Source: Vibrio natriegens NBRC 15636 = ATCC 14048 = DSM 759 (GTDB lineage: Bacteria; Pseudomonadota; Gammaproteobacteria; Enterobacterales; Vibrionaceae). Taken from it: a DNA stretch of 64,000 nt. This document shows positions 7,700 to 14,790 of this stretch, piece after piece (position 1 is the first letter of the stretch; each line of letters opens with the position of its first letter). The position numbers and the translations under genes were made by a program. Under the pieces are notes generated by a model. That model worked only from the letters and a program-made list of their open reading frames with translations, was not told the origin of the DNA and did no database searches. The stretch covers positions 558,001-622,000 of the forward strand of contig NZ_CP141822.1 in assembly GCF_035621455.1 (NCBI RefSeq), read 5' to 3'.

Positions 7700-10273
7700 A
7701 TGCGTCTTGATAGATTCACAAGTAAGTTTCAAATCGCTATCTCTGATGCTCAATCATTAGCGTTGGGGCGCGATCATCAATATATAGAGCCAGTTCACCT
7801 GATGGTGGCTTTGCTTGATCAAAATGGCAGTCCAATTCGTCCATTGCTGACAATGTTGGATGTGGACGTGACACATTTACGCTCTAAGTTGAGCGAAATC
7901 CTTGATCGATTACCAAAAGTCAGCGGCATTGGTGGTGATGTGCAGCTTTCGGGTGCAATGGGGACTTTGTTCAATCTTTGTGACAAAGTCGCTCAAAAAC
8001 GCCAGGACTCGTATATTTCGTCTGAAATCTTCCTCCTAGCCGCCATTGAAGACAAAGGTCCGCTTGGTCAATTATTGAAAGAAGTCGGTTTAACCGAGCA
8101 GAAAGTAAGCCAGGCGATCGAAAAGATCAGAGGTGGTCAAAAGGTCGATGATCCGAATGCGGAAGAGCTTCGTCAGGCTTTGGAAAAGTTCACCATAGAC
8201 CTTACCGAAAGAGCAGAGCAGGGTAAGTTGGATCCGGTGATTGGCCGTGATGATGAAATCCGTCGTACGATCCAAGTTCTGCAACGTCGCACCAAGAATA
8301 ACCCGGTTATCATTGGTGAACCTGGTGTGGGTAAAACAGCGATCGTTGAAGGTCTGGCACAGCGCATTATTAACAATGAAGTGCCAGAAGGTTTACGTGG
8401 TCGTCGAGTGCTCGCGTTAGATATGGGCGCACTGGTTGCCGGTGCAAAATACCGTGGTGAGTTCGAAGAGCGCTTGAAATCAGTATTGAATGAGTTAGCT
8501 AAAGAAGAAGGCAACATCATTCTGTTTATTGATGAGCTGCATACCATGGTGGGCGCTGGTAAAGGTGAAGGTTCTATGGATGCGGGTAACATGCTGAAAC
8601 CAGCATTGGCTCGCGGTGAACTTCACTGTGTTGGTGCGACAACATTGGACGAATACCGTAAGTACATTGAGAAAGACGCGGCATTAGAGCGTCGTTTCCA
8701 AAAAGTGCTGGTGGATGAGCCAACCGTTGAAGATACGGTCGCCATTTTACGTGGTTTGAAAGAGCGTTATGAGCTGCATCACCATGTAGAAATTACCGAC
8801 CCGGCTATCGTTGCGGCAGCAAGTTTGTCACATCGATACGTTTCTGATCGTCAATTACCTGATAAGGCGATCGACTTAATCGATGAGGCGGCATCAAGCA
8901 TTCGTCTGCAAATCGATTCGAAACCAGAGTCTTTGGATAAGCTTGAGCGTAAAATCATTCAGTTAAAAATTGAGCAGCAAGCGTTAAGTAACGAGCATGA
9001 TGAAGCGAGTGAAAAGCGCCTGACGACTTTAAATGAAGAGTTGACTGAGAAAGAGCGCGAATATGCTGAGTTAGAAGAGGTATGGAATACAGAAAAAGCC
9101 GCACTATCGGGTACGCAACACATTAAATCCGAGCTTGAGCAAGCACGGATGGATATGGAGTTTGCTCGCCGTGCTGGTGATCTAAACCGTATGTCTGAGT
9201 TGCAATACGGTCGTATTCCTGAGCTTGAAAAACAGTTGGACTTGGCTGCACAAGCCGAAATGCAAGAGATGACGTTGTTGCGTAACAAAGTTACTGATAA
9301 CGAAATCGCGGAAGTGCTGTCCAAACAAACGGGCATTCCGGTCTCGAAGATGCTTGAAGCAGAGAAAGAAAAACTGCTTCGCATGGAAGATGTATTGCAT
9401 CAACGTGTTATTGGCCAGGTAGAAGCGGTTGAAGTGGTTGCGAATGCGATTCGCCGTAGCCGTGCCGGGTTGTCGGATCCAAACCGACCAATTGGCTCTT
9501 TCTTGTTCTTAGGTCCAACGGGTGTGGGTAAAACCGAGTTGTGTAAAACACTGGCAAACTTCATGTTTGATAGTGAAGACGCAATGGTGCGTATTGATAT
9601 GTCTGAGTTTATGGAGAAACACTCTGTGGCGAGACTGGTTGGTGCGCCTCCGGGTTACGTTGGCTATGAAGAGGGCGGTTATCTGACAGAAGCGGTTCGT
9701 CGCAAACCTTATTCGGTCATTCTATTGGATGAGGTAGAAAAAGCGCACCCAGATGTGTTCAACATTCTGCTTCAAGTGCTGGATGACGGACGTCTGACCG
9801 ATGGCCAAGGTCGTACGGTGGATTTCCGTAACACTGTGGTGATCATGACTTCAAACTTAGGTTCTTCGAGAATTCAGGAAAACTTCGCAATACTGGATTA
9901 TCAAGGCATTAAGAATGAAGTGATGGAAGTGGTCAGCAAACACTTCCGCCCTGAGTTCTTGAACCGTGTTGATGAAACCGTGGTATTCCATCCACTTGGT
10001 AAAGAGCACATTAAGTCGATTGCCTCCATTCAGTTGGAACGTCTGCATAAACGTCTGGCTGAGAAAGACTACGATCTGGAAGTCGGTGACGAGGCGTTAG
10101 AGTTGATCGCACAAGTCGGCTTTGACCCGGTGTATGGCGCACGTCCTTTGAAACGTGCAATTCAACAAAATGTTGAAAACCCACTAGCGAAATCGATTCT
10201 CTCTGGGCAGTTCTTGCCAGGAAAACCGATTGTCCTGGGTGTCAAAGACGGCAATATCATCGCCAACCAATAG
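7700..10273 (+). CDS. clpB: ATP-dependent disaggregase ClpB
   Basis: 857 residues, the usual ClpB length. N-domain about 1-145, AAA-1 with Walker [10 protein letters not shown] near 205, a coiled-coil M-domain about 410-520 and AAA-2 with GPTGVGKTE near 605. The cytosolic hexamer works with DnaK to dissolve and refold aggregates after heat shock; presence of the M-domain separates it from ClpA and ClpC. ATG 7700 (MRLDRFTSK) is chosen because family members begin there, whereas the open frame upstream spans the sigma-32 promoter. A GGTTAGGAAGG segment upstream supplies the ribosome-binding site. Confidence 0.98.
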   Translation: MRLDRFTSKFQIAISDAQSLALGRDHQYIEPVHLMVALLDQNGSPIRPLLTMLDVDVTHLRSKLSEILDRLPKVSGIGGDVQLSGAMGTLFNLCDKVAQKRQDSYISSEIFLLAAIEDKGPLGQLLKEVGLTEQKVSQAIEKIRGGQKVDDPNAEELRQALEKFTIDLTERAEQGKLDPVIGRDDEIRRTIQVLQRRTKNNPVIIGEPGVGKTAIVEGLAQRIINNEVPEGLRGRRVLALDMGALVAGAKYRGEFEERLKSVLNELAKEEGNIILFIDELHTMVGAGKGEGSMDAGNMLKPALARGELHCVGATTLDEYRKYIEKDAALERRFQKVLVDEPTVEDTVAILRGLKERYELHHHVEITDPAIVAAASLSHRYVSDRQLPDKAIDLIDEAASSIRLQIDSKPESLDKLERKIIQLKIEQQALSNEHDEASEKRLTTLNEELTEKEREYAELEEVWNTEKAALSGTQHIKSELEQARMDMEFARRAGDLNRMSELQYGRIPELEKQLDLAAQAEMQEMTLLRNKVTDNEIAEVLSKQTGIPVSKMLEAEKEKLLRMEDVLHQRVIGQVEAVEVVANAIRRSRAGLSDPNRPIGSFLFLGPTGVGKTELCKTLANFMFDSEDAMVRIDMSEFMEKHSVARLVGAPPGYVGYEEGGYLTEAVRRKPYSVILLDEVEKAHPDVFNILLQVLDDGRLTDGQGRTVDFRNTVVIMTSNLGSSRIQENFAILDYQGIKNEVMEVVSKHFRPEFLNRVDETVVFHPLGKEHIKSIASIQLERLHKRLAEKDYDLEVGDEALELIAQVGFDPVYGARPLKRAIQQNVENPLAKSILSGQFLPGKPIVLGVKDGNIIANQ

Positions 10274-10295
10274 TGATTCACCAATAGAACGAAAT

Positions 10296-10323
10296 AAAAG
10301 CCATGCATCTGCATGGCTTTTTC
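10296..10323 (+). terminator. Terminator after clpB
   Basis: AAAGCCATGCA/TGCATGGCTTT hairpin with flanking T-run; the A-rich 5' flank may also serve the convergent dioxygenase gene. Confidence 0.9.
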
Positions 10324-10379
10324 GTCTTCGGAGTATTGGAATAACAGGGCTCGAACTGTCATTCCAATTGCCGAACTCT

Positions 10380-11363
10380 TTAAGAGAAGTTCGCGTTAAT
10401 GCGCATCTTCAAGTAGTCTTCAGCCGTAATCGGCTCGTAAACCTTCAGTGGACCCTGAATGATTTGGTCTCGGTTCGCTTGGCAGAAAAACGCCATGCTA
10501 TAACGAGAGTCTTGGTTCTCTTCGGCTGTCGGCATACGCACGCGGTGCAGGGTTGATTTTAATAAGTCGTCACTCCAGCGCATCAGCATGTCGCCAATGT
10601 TGCAAGTGATGACACCTGCTTTTGGTTCAACCGTGCTCCACACCAGATTGTTTTTGGCGTCTTTCCCAGCAGCAGCTTGCAAGCCGCCCTGATTCTCCTG
10701 CTGGAATACCATCGTCAAGCAATCGAAATCTGTATGTGCACCAGCGCGCCAGAATGTACCTGTTTCTGGTACTTCTTTCATCGGTAGGTAATGCAACATA
10801 CGTAAGGTGCTCAAATAGTTTTCTGACTCTCTTAGGTGTGCTTTAGTAAAAAAGTCACGTTCAAACCCCAACTTATCGGCAAAGCAGGAAAGAATCTTCA
10901 TCCCGAGCTGCCACGCCTGATGCTCGAATGACAACAGATGCGATTCAAACTCTTCCACTTGAGCATTGCTCGGCCACAAATCACTCATATGAGGCAACGT
11001 AATTTGATACGACTCTTTTTGATCCGCTGTGCCGGTGGATGGACGAACTTGTTGTTTGAACTCCCAGCCTGCGTTTAAGCCTTCTTTCAACGAGAAGTTT
11101 TGCTTTGTTTCCATTGGCAGGGCAAAGAATTGCTCACTGAGCTTAAAGGACTTTTCAATGTCCGCTAAGCTGATCCCGTGATCAGCCAGCTGGAAAAAAC
11201 CGACTTGAGTGGCTGCCTCCCAGAGTTGTTCTGTGATCTCTTCGCGACGGTTTTCAAAATCGTGTAAGTTGATCAAAGGGATAGCGGTATCGTTTGATTC
11301 TAAACCTTGTCCACCAATGGTCGTTTCAAAGTTAAGTTCATCTAAAAGGTATGATTGAGTCAT
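10380..11363 (-). CDS. 2-oxoglutarate/Fe(II)-dependent dioxygenase, isopenicillin N synthase-like
   Basis: 327 residues with the DIOX_N segment about 28-140 and a C-terminal double-stranded beta-helix. The iron triad is visible as His210-x-Asp212 (AHTDFD) and His273 (STLHRVRMP). Arg287-x-Ser289 (RYSM) would hold 2-oxoglutarate, so the protein should be an active oxygenase. Relatives include plant-type oxygenases and a broad bacterial group of unknown substrates. Here it sits behind an NMT1-type riboswitch next to a purine-like importer and deaminase. Hydroxylation of xanthine or another oxopurine, as done by fungal XanA of the same superfamily, is a plausible but unproven reaction. ATG 11363 follows GGAG with a 7-base gap. 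Confidence 0.88.
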   Translation of the reverse strand: MTQSYLLDELNFETTIGGQGLESNDTAIPLINLHDFENRREEITEQLWEAATQVGFFQLADHGISLADIEKSFKLSEQFFALPMETKQNFSLKEGLNAGWEFKQQVRPSTGTADQKESYQITLPHMSDLWPSNAQVEEFESHLLSFEHQAWQLGMKILSCFADKLGFERDFFTKAHLRESENYLSTLRMLHYLPMKEVPETGTFWRAGAHTDFDCLTMVFQQENQGGLQAAAGKDAKNNLVWSTVEPKAGVITCNIGDMLMRWSDDLLKSTLHRVRMPTAEENQDSRYSMAFFCQANRDQIIQGPLKVYEPITAEDYLKMRINANFS

Positions 11364-11370
11364 TGTTTTT

Positions 11371-11407
11371 CTCCAATTAACAATTAAATACGTGCTTGTT
11401 ATTGGAG
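11371..11407 (-). promoter_or_regulatory. Anti-Shine-Dalgarno hairpin of the dioxygenase leader (expression platform A)
   Basis: CTCCAAT directly at the 3' end of the aptamer pairs with ATTGGAG, which contains the GGAG ribosome-binding site (11371-11377 with 11401-11407). Five more pairs AACAA/TTGTT follow after one bulged base. The CUCC used here is the same strand that closes the aptamer, so the two structures exclude each other. Confidence 0.65.
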
Positions 11408-11467
11408 CAATGTCCAGCAATAGCTTGAGAGTCTCAATGGCTCGCTATTACAGACCGCTTCTACTCC
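11404..11467 (-). ncRNA. NMT1-type xanthine/urate riboswitch aptamer A (upstream of the dioxygenase)
   Basis: On the minus strand the closing helix GGAG/CUCC encloses the conserved strands UAGAAGCGG and GGACAUUG; an inner stem UAAUAGC/GCUAUUG lies between them. The same conserved strands recur in two other leaders of this cluster (14309-14358 and 14678-14722). They match what I know of the NMT1 motif, a riboswitch class that binds xanthine and uric acid. The distance from the aptamer to the dioxygenase start is 40 bases. Confidence 0.85.
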
Positions 11468-11484
11468 TAGTTAAGTTAACCTCA

Positions 11485-11516
11485 ATGAACTCAAACCCTA
11501 AGCTGGAGTGAGTTCA
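11485..11516 (-). repeat. Inverted repeat upstream of riboswitch A
   Basis: TGAACTCA (11485-11492) and TGAGTTCA (11509-11516) form a perfect 8-base inverted repeat with a 16-base loop, between the permease gene end and aptamer A. It has no T-run on the minus strand; it could be a weak transcript end, an operator or a leader hairpin. Confidence 0.4.
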
Positions 11517-11597
11517 CCTTGTTAAATTTCTTATTAAACGCCGTCTTGTTTCCTCGCCCGGTGATTGTGAAAGCCATTGCGTTGTTATTTACGGTTT

Positions 11598-12380
11598 CTA
11601 TCTTTGTTTTTCTTCTTCGGTCAGGCTCCATGAGAAGCAAGCTCGTTGCACCCAGCTAACGGCTTTAAACAGCAACATACTCACCAAAGACAAGAACACC
11701 AGTGCAGCAAAAGCTTGAGGGATCTTGAAATACGACGTAGAGAATTGAACCAGATAGCCTAAGCCTTTTTCCGCAGCGACGAATTCAGCAATCACAGAGC
11801 CGATCACGGCTAAAGTAATAGCGACCTTTACACCACTGAAGATATGTGGAATGGCGTAAGGAAGGCGAATTTGCCAAATTGTTTTGCTGTTTTTTACGCT
11901 CAACGAGCGAGATAGCTCAATCAACTCCGGTGGGGTTGCTAGCATTCCAGTTGTCGCGGATACCACAAGTGGGAAGAAAGTGATCAGGCAGGTAATGGTG
12001 AGACGCGGCGCATCACCGGTCCCCAAAATAACAATCAACAGTGGAGCAATCGCCACTACGGGTGTTGATTGGATAACAACTAATATTGGAAACAGCGCTT
12101 TAGTGAGAAATTTAGAGTTCACCATCATGATGGCCAAAGGAATACTCACTAAAAATGAAATTCCAAAACCAAGCAGGGCGATGCGTAGTGTTGCCCATAA
12201 ATTGTCTAACCACCTTTCCATCGGAACTTGGCTGAAAGCCAGTGCAATATCTGATGGCGCGGGGAGTATAAATGTTGGTACCGAGAAGATCCGGCACGTC
12301 GCTTCCCACATAGGAATGAGTGCTAGTATCGCGACGAGCGGAAGCCAGTTTTGTGACCATTGTGACAAATACTGTTTCAT
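11598..12380 (-). CDS. ABC transporter permease, NitT/TauT (SsuC-like) family
   Basis: 260 residues with about six transmembrane segments of the BPD_transp_1 fold; the cytoplasmic coupling loop contains the EAA-type region ELSRSLSVKNSKTIWQIRLP. It should form the membrane channel for the binding protein and ATPase encoded just upstream (24-base gap to the ATPase gene, with AAGGAAT before the ATG). Family members carry sulfonates, taurine, nitrate, pyrimidine precursors or riboflavin. The riboswitch and deaminase context suggest a purine-like substrate here. Confidence 0.88.
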   Translation of the reverse strand: MKQYLSQWSQNWLPLVAILALIPMWEATCRIFSVPTFILPAPSDIALAFSQVPMERWLDNLWATLRIALLGFGISFLVSIPLAIMMVNSKFLTKALFPILVVIQSTPVVAIAPLLIVILGTGDAPRLTITCLITFFPLVVSATTGMLATPPELIELSRSLSVKNSKTIWQIRLPYAIPHIFSGVKVAITLAVIGSVIAEFVAAEKGLGYLVQFSTSYFKIPQAFAALVFLSLVSMLLFKAVSWVQRACFSWSLTEEEKQR

Positions 12381-12404
12381 ATCTATTCCTTTAGATAAAT
12401 TCGA

Positions 12405-13232
12405 TTACGCAACCGTTCTGCGTATTGGTTCAACGTTGCCTGTATCCTTGCTATCCGCCTCATTCTTTTTCTCTGAACGATAAAAGTATTCGCGAATTTT
12501 GTTGGTATAAGAGCCAAACGTTGGATCTTGCAGTGTGTGAATGTCACGTGGGCGATGCAAGTCAATGTTGATTTCCTCTAACACCATACTTGGTCGTGGG
12601 CCCATGACTAATACTTTATCGGCGAGTAGCACCGCTTCGGAGATCGAGTGAGTAATGAATAAGACGGTTTTCGGTTTCTCCATCCAAATTTTTTGCAACT
12701 CAAAGCCCATCTCTTCACGAGTCAATGCATCAAGCGCGGAGAACGGCTCATCCATGATCAAAATATCCGGATTAAGTAGCAAAGCTCTGGCAATCCCGAC
12801 TCGTTGTTGCATCCCCCCTGAAAGCTGGTTTGGCATGCTGTTTTCAAAGCCAGCCAGACCTACCGTGTCTAAGAGAACTTCGGCATGCTGCTTTTCTTTT
12901 TGACTGACATAGTTGAACTTGTGCTTGAGCGGAAATAACACATTGTCGAGGATGTTTCTCCAAGGCAATAGCGTTGGTTTTTGAAACACGATACCGATAT
13001 CTTCTCTTGGCTCAGTCACTGGCTGACCAAAAACGGAAATCTCACCTTGGGTTGGCAATATCAGGCCTGACAGCAGGCGCAGCAAGGTAGACTTGCCGCA
13101 ACCTGAAGGACCAACGATGGCAACAAATTCATGCTTATTAACATTGAAGTTGACATCGTTGAGAACCGTAACCGAATGTTTGTCAGAGTGATAGGTATGC
13201 CCTATGTTCTTGAACGAAACAAATGGCTGCAT
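12405..13232 (-). CDS. ABC transporter ATP-binding protein, NitT/TauT (SsuB-like) family
   Basis: 275 residues. Walker [10 protein letters not shown] near 42-50, Q-loop VFQKPTLLPW, signature LSGGMQQR, Walker B DILIMDEPFSALD and switch His in FITHS are all intact, so this is an active energising subunit. Its ATG overlaps the binding-protein stop (TAATG), indicating translational coupling, and the permease follows 24 bases later. The C-terminal tail of about 40 residues is variable in the family. Substrate is not deducible from this subunit. Confidence 0.92.
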   Translation of the reverse strand: MQPFVSFKNIGHTYHSDKHSVTVLNDVNFNVNKHEFVAIVGPSGCGKSTLLRLLSGLILPTQGEISVFGQPVTEPREDIGIVFQKPTLLPWRNILDNVLFPLKHKFNYVSQKEKQHAEVLLDTVGLAGFENSMPNQLSGGMQQRVGIARALLLNPDILIMDEPFSALDALTREEMGFELQKIWMEKPKTVLFITHSISEAVLLADKVLVMGPRPSMVLEEINIDLHRPRDIHTLQDPTFGSYTNKIREYFYRSEKKNEADSKDTGNVEPIRRTVA

Positions 13233-14233
13233 TAGTTCACCTCTTGGAAAAATTGACGAGCAACGGCGCTTTCAGGGTCTAACTTACCAATATCAAGGCC
13301 TTGAGCTTCCGCTGTCCACGCCCATGTTTCACTCAGGCGATCTGGAGTAAATACACCCACGCCATCTTTTTCCGAAACTTCGTTCATCACTAAACCACGA
13401 ATGGATTTAATCGTATCGGTCGCTTGGGCAGCATCGACATCTGGAACGATTTTGTTGACGGCAGCGCCACTTTGCTCTGGATTTGCCCAGGTGTATTCAA
13501 CGGCTTTCGCGTAAGCTTTTACGAATCGCTTCACTACGTCAGGACTTTGAGACATGAACTTATCGCTGGCGATAATAGATGAAGAATAGAACTCAAGGCC
13601 GGCGTCATACCAAGGCAGTACATTCAGCTTTTTACCCGCTTGTTCTGCCTGCTCCGTATTTTTCACTCGATCTGTCATCCAGGAAATCATCACATCAGAC
13701 CGCCCTGTAATCAGCATTGGGTTGAGTGCGCCTGGATCTGCTTTGAGGACTTTTACACTGTTTTCATCGATGCCATTTTTCTTAAGCATGATTGGCAGGA
13801 AAACGTTCGCAGAAGTGAAGGGAGAGGTGACGATGGTTTTGCCTGCGACATCTTTAACCGACTCAACACCAGAATCATCCAGTGCGTAGAAAGCATAAGG
13901 TGCTTTATTGAAAATTGAGTAAATGGCTTTTACCGGCACATTATCATTCGCTTTTGCAACCATCAGAGCAACAATATCAGCCGAGCCAATGTCGGCGGTA
14001 CCCGTCGCTACTTTGGTGATTGCATCTGTAGAACCTTTACCACCAAGAATGGTGACATCCAGATCCTCTGCTGCAAAAAATCCTTGTTCAACCCCAACGA
14101 ATACTGGTGCTTTGTCTCCCCCTGGTAACCAGTCGAGCTGGAAAGTTACTTTATCTGCTGCAAGGCTACTTCCTGAAGCGCATAGCAAAGATAACGAAAG
14201 GGCAAGTTTGTTGAATTTTGAAATAGTTTTCAT
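13232..14233 (-). CDS. ABC transporter substrate-binding protein, NMT1/THI5-like
   Basis: 333 residues with a Sec signal peptide (about 1-25, cleavage near SSLA-AD) and the NMT1/THI5-like periplasmic binding fold. The characteristic FQLDWLPGGDKAPVFVGVEQGFF start and ATGTADIG motif are present. The family binds aromatic heterocycles such as hydroxymethylpyrimidine, and related transporters bind sulfonates or nitrate. The NMT1 RNA motif was named after its association with genes of this domain, which fits the riboswitch found just upstream. First gene of a three-gene importer operon; the start ATG follows GGAG with a good gap. Confidence 0.9.
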   Translation of the reverse strand: MKTISKFNKLALSLSLLCASGSSLAADKVTFQLDWLPGGDKAPVFVGVEQGFFAAEDLDVTILGGKGSTDAITKVATGTADIGSADIVALMVAKANDNVPVKAIYSIFNKAPYAFYALDDSGVESVKDVAGKTIVTSPFTSANVFLPIMLKKNGIDENSVKVLKADPGALNPMLITGRSDVMISWMTDRVKNTEQAEQAGKKLNVLPWYDAGLEFYSSSIIASDKFMSQSPDVVKRFVKAYAKAVEYTWANPEQSGAAVNKIVPDVDAAQATDTIKSIRGLVMNEVSEKDGVGVFTPDRLSETWAWTAEAQGLDIGKLDPESAVARQFFQEVN

Positions 14234-14310
14234 AGTTACTCCGTGTCTTCCTTTTCACTTCCCTAAAGACGCGACCGTATTGTTGGGTACGCATCTTTAG
14301 GTTAACTATG
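14231..14310 (-). promoter_or_regulatory. Start-codon-occluding pairing in importer leader (expression platform B)
   Basis: UAACUAUG at the start codon (14231-14238) is perfectly complementary to CAUAGUUA at the 3' edge of aptamer B (14303-14310). The pairing would enclose a hairpin CTAAAGA/TCTTTAG extended by GCG/CGC (14263-14300) and bury the AUG. Two bases are shared with the aptamer closing helix. Confidence 0.55.
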
Positions 14311-14358
14311 AGCAATGTCCCGACACCTTATGTTTAGGTATCTAACCGCTTCTACTCA
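14309..14358 (-). ncRNA. NMT1-type xanthine/urate riboswitch aptamer B (upstream of the importer)
   Basis: Minus-strand closing helix UGAG/CUCA, conserved strands UAGAAGCGGUUA and GGGACAUUG, and an inner stem GAUACCU/AGGUGUC. The conserved strands are the same as in aptamers A and C although inner stems and loops differ completely, which is the behaviour of an aptamer core and not of a simple repeat. It ends 75 bases before the binding-protein start codon. Confidence 0.88.
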
Positions 14359-14481
14359 CGCTTTCAATTAACATTTAGCAAACACTGTGCCATTCGTTGA
14401 TAACTTGCTTTCCCACGTAATGTAACTTGTAAGTAACGAATGATTAACCTTGGGTTTGAGTGAGAAATTACAAAATCAGTG

Positions 14482-14491
14482 TTGTATACAA
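14482..14491. promoter_or_regulatory. Palindromic operator candidate TTGTATACAA, copy 1
   Basis: Perfect 10-base palindrome in the divergent promoter region; a near-identical copy lies 149 bases away. Such TTGTATACAA sites are typical of FCD-class GntR regulators. Confidence 0.4.
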
Positions 14492-14630
14492 TAAATGTTA
14501 ATTCGAGGAGATGATATGGACTATGTTGCACTAAAGGTGTGCATTTTGGCCTCAAAAAAAATATTTTGGTGCATTTGAACGGTACTAAACATTGAGGATT
14601 ACATATTCTGAATATGGTTCAGTTATTGCA

Positions 14631-14639
14631 TTGTATACA
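14631..14639. promoter_or_regulatory. Operator candidate TTGTATACA, copy 2
   Basis: Matches copy 1 over nine bases and lies 39 bases upstream of aptamer C, so it would overlap or flank the deaminase promoter. Confidence 0.4.
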
Positions 14640-14677
14640 GAGTAGGGGGGAGTGAGTTCTCATACCCTCATTATTAG

Positions 14678-14722
14678 TTGAGTAGAAGCGGTTAAGAGTT
14701 GAATCTCTGGGACATTGCTCAA
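14678..14722 (+). ncRNA. NMT1-type xanthine/urate riboswitch aptamer C (upstream of the deaminase)
   Basis: Closing helix UUGAG (14678-14682) with CUCAA (14718-14722), conserved strands UAGAAGCGGUUA and GGGACAUUG, inner stem AGAG/CUCU with a short loop. It is the most compact of the three aptamers and lies 62 bases before the amidohydrolase start codon. Confidence 0.88.
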
Positions 14723-14742
14723 AGGTTAATCCATTCTAGTTG

Positions 14743-14790
14743 TTTGAACTTAGATACCGATTGTTCATTAAAAAGGATCTTTATATGAAC
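14743..14790 (+). promoter_or_regulatory. Start-codon hairpin in deaminase leader (expression platform C)
   Basis: GUUCAU (14763-14768) pairs with AUGAAC at the start codon (14785-14790), enclosing the AGGA ribosome-binding site. The same GUUCA can instead pair with UGAAC at 14745-14749. The UUUGA there can in turn pair with UCAAA at the aptamer's 3' strand (14719-14723), giving a relay from aptamer to start codon. Confidence 0.5.

Larger units (their letters stand above)
14359..14677. other. Divergent intergenic region of the purine cluster
   Basis: No gene is credible here. The stretch separates the divergent aptamers B and C and must contain both promoters, though no strong -35/-10 pair could be fixed. 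It holds two copies of TTGTATACA (14482-14491 and 14631-14639) and a pair of related ATTTTGG/TGCATT-containing segments near 14535-14575. Confidence 0.6.

Noticed and set aside
8173..8592. Long antisense frames in clpB (also in hscA at 60753-61418)
   Set aside because: They are shadows of strongly biased codon use in highly expressed genes; no start signals or family resemblance.
11884..12483. 199-codon plus-strand frame across the permease and ATPase genes
   Set aside because: It is antisense to two clear ABC transporter genes with intact motifs and has no family resemblance.
14364..14555. Minus-strand 63-codon frame in the divergent purine region
   Set aside because: It has no ribosome-binding site and spans the promoter/operator region immediately upstream of aptamer B.
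14678..14722. Interpretation of the conserved purine-cluster leader elements as DNA operator repeats
   Set aside because: The conserved strands always lie downstream in the transcript orientation and are closed by helices whose sequence varies while pairing is kept; inner stems differ in length. This points to RNA structure.
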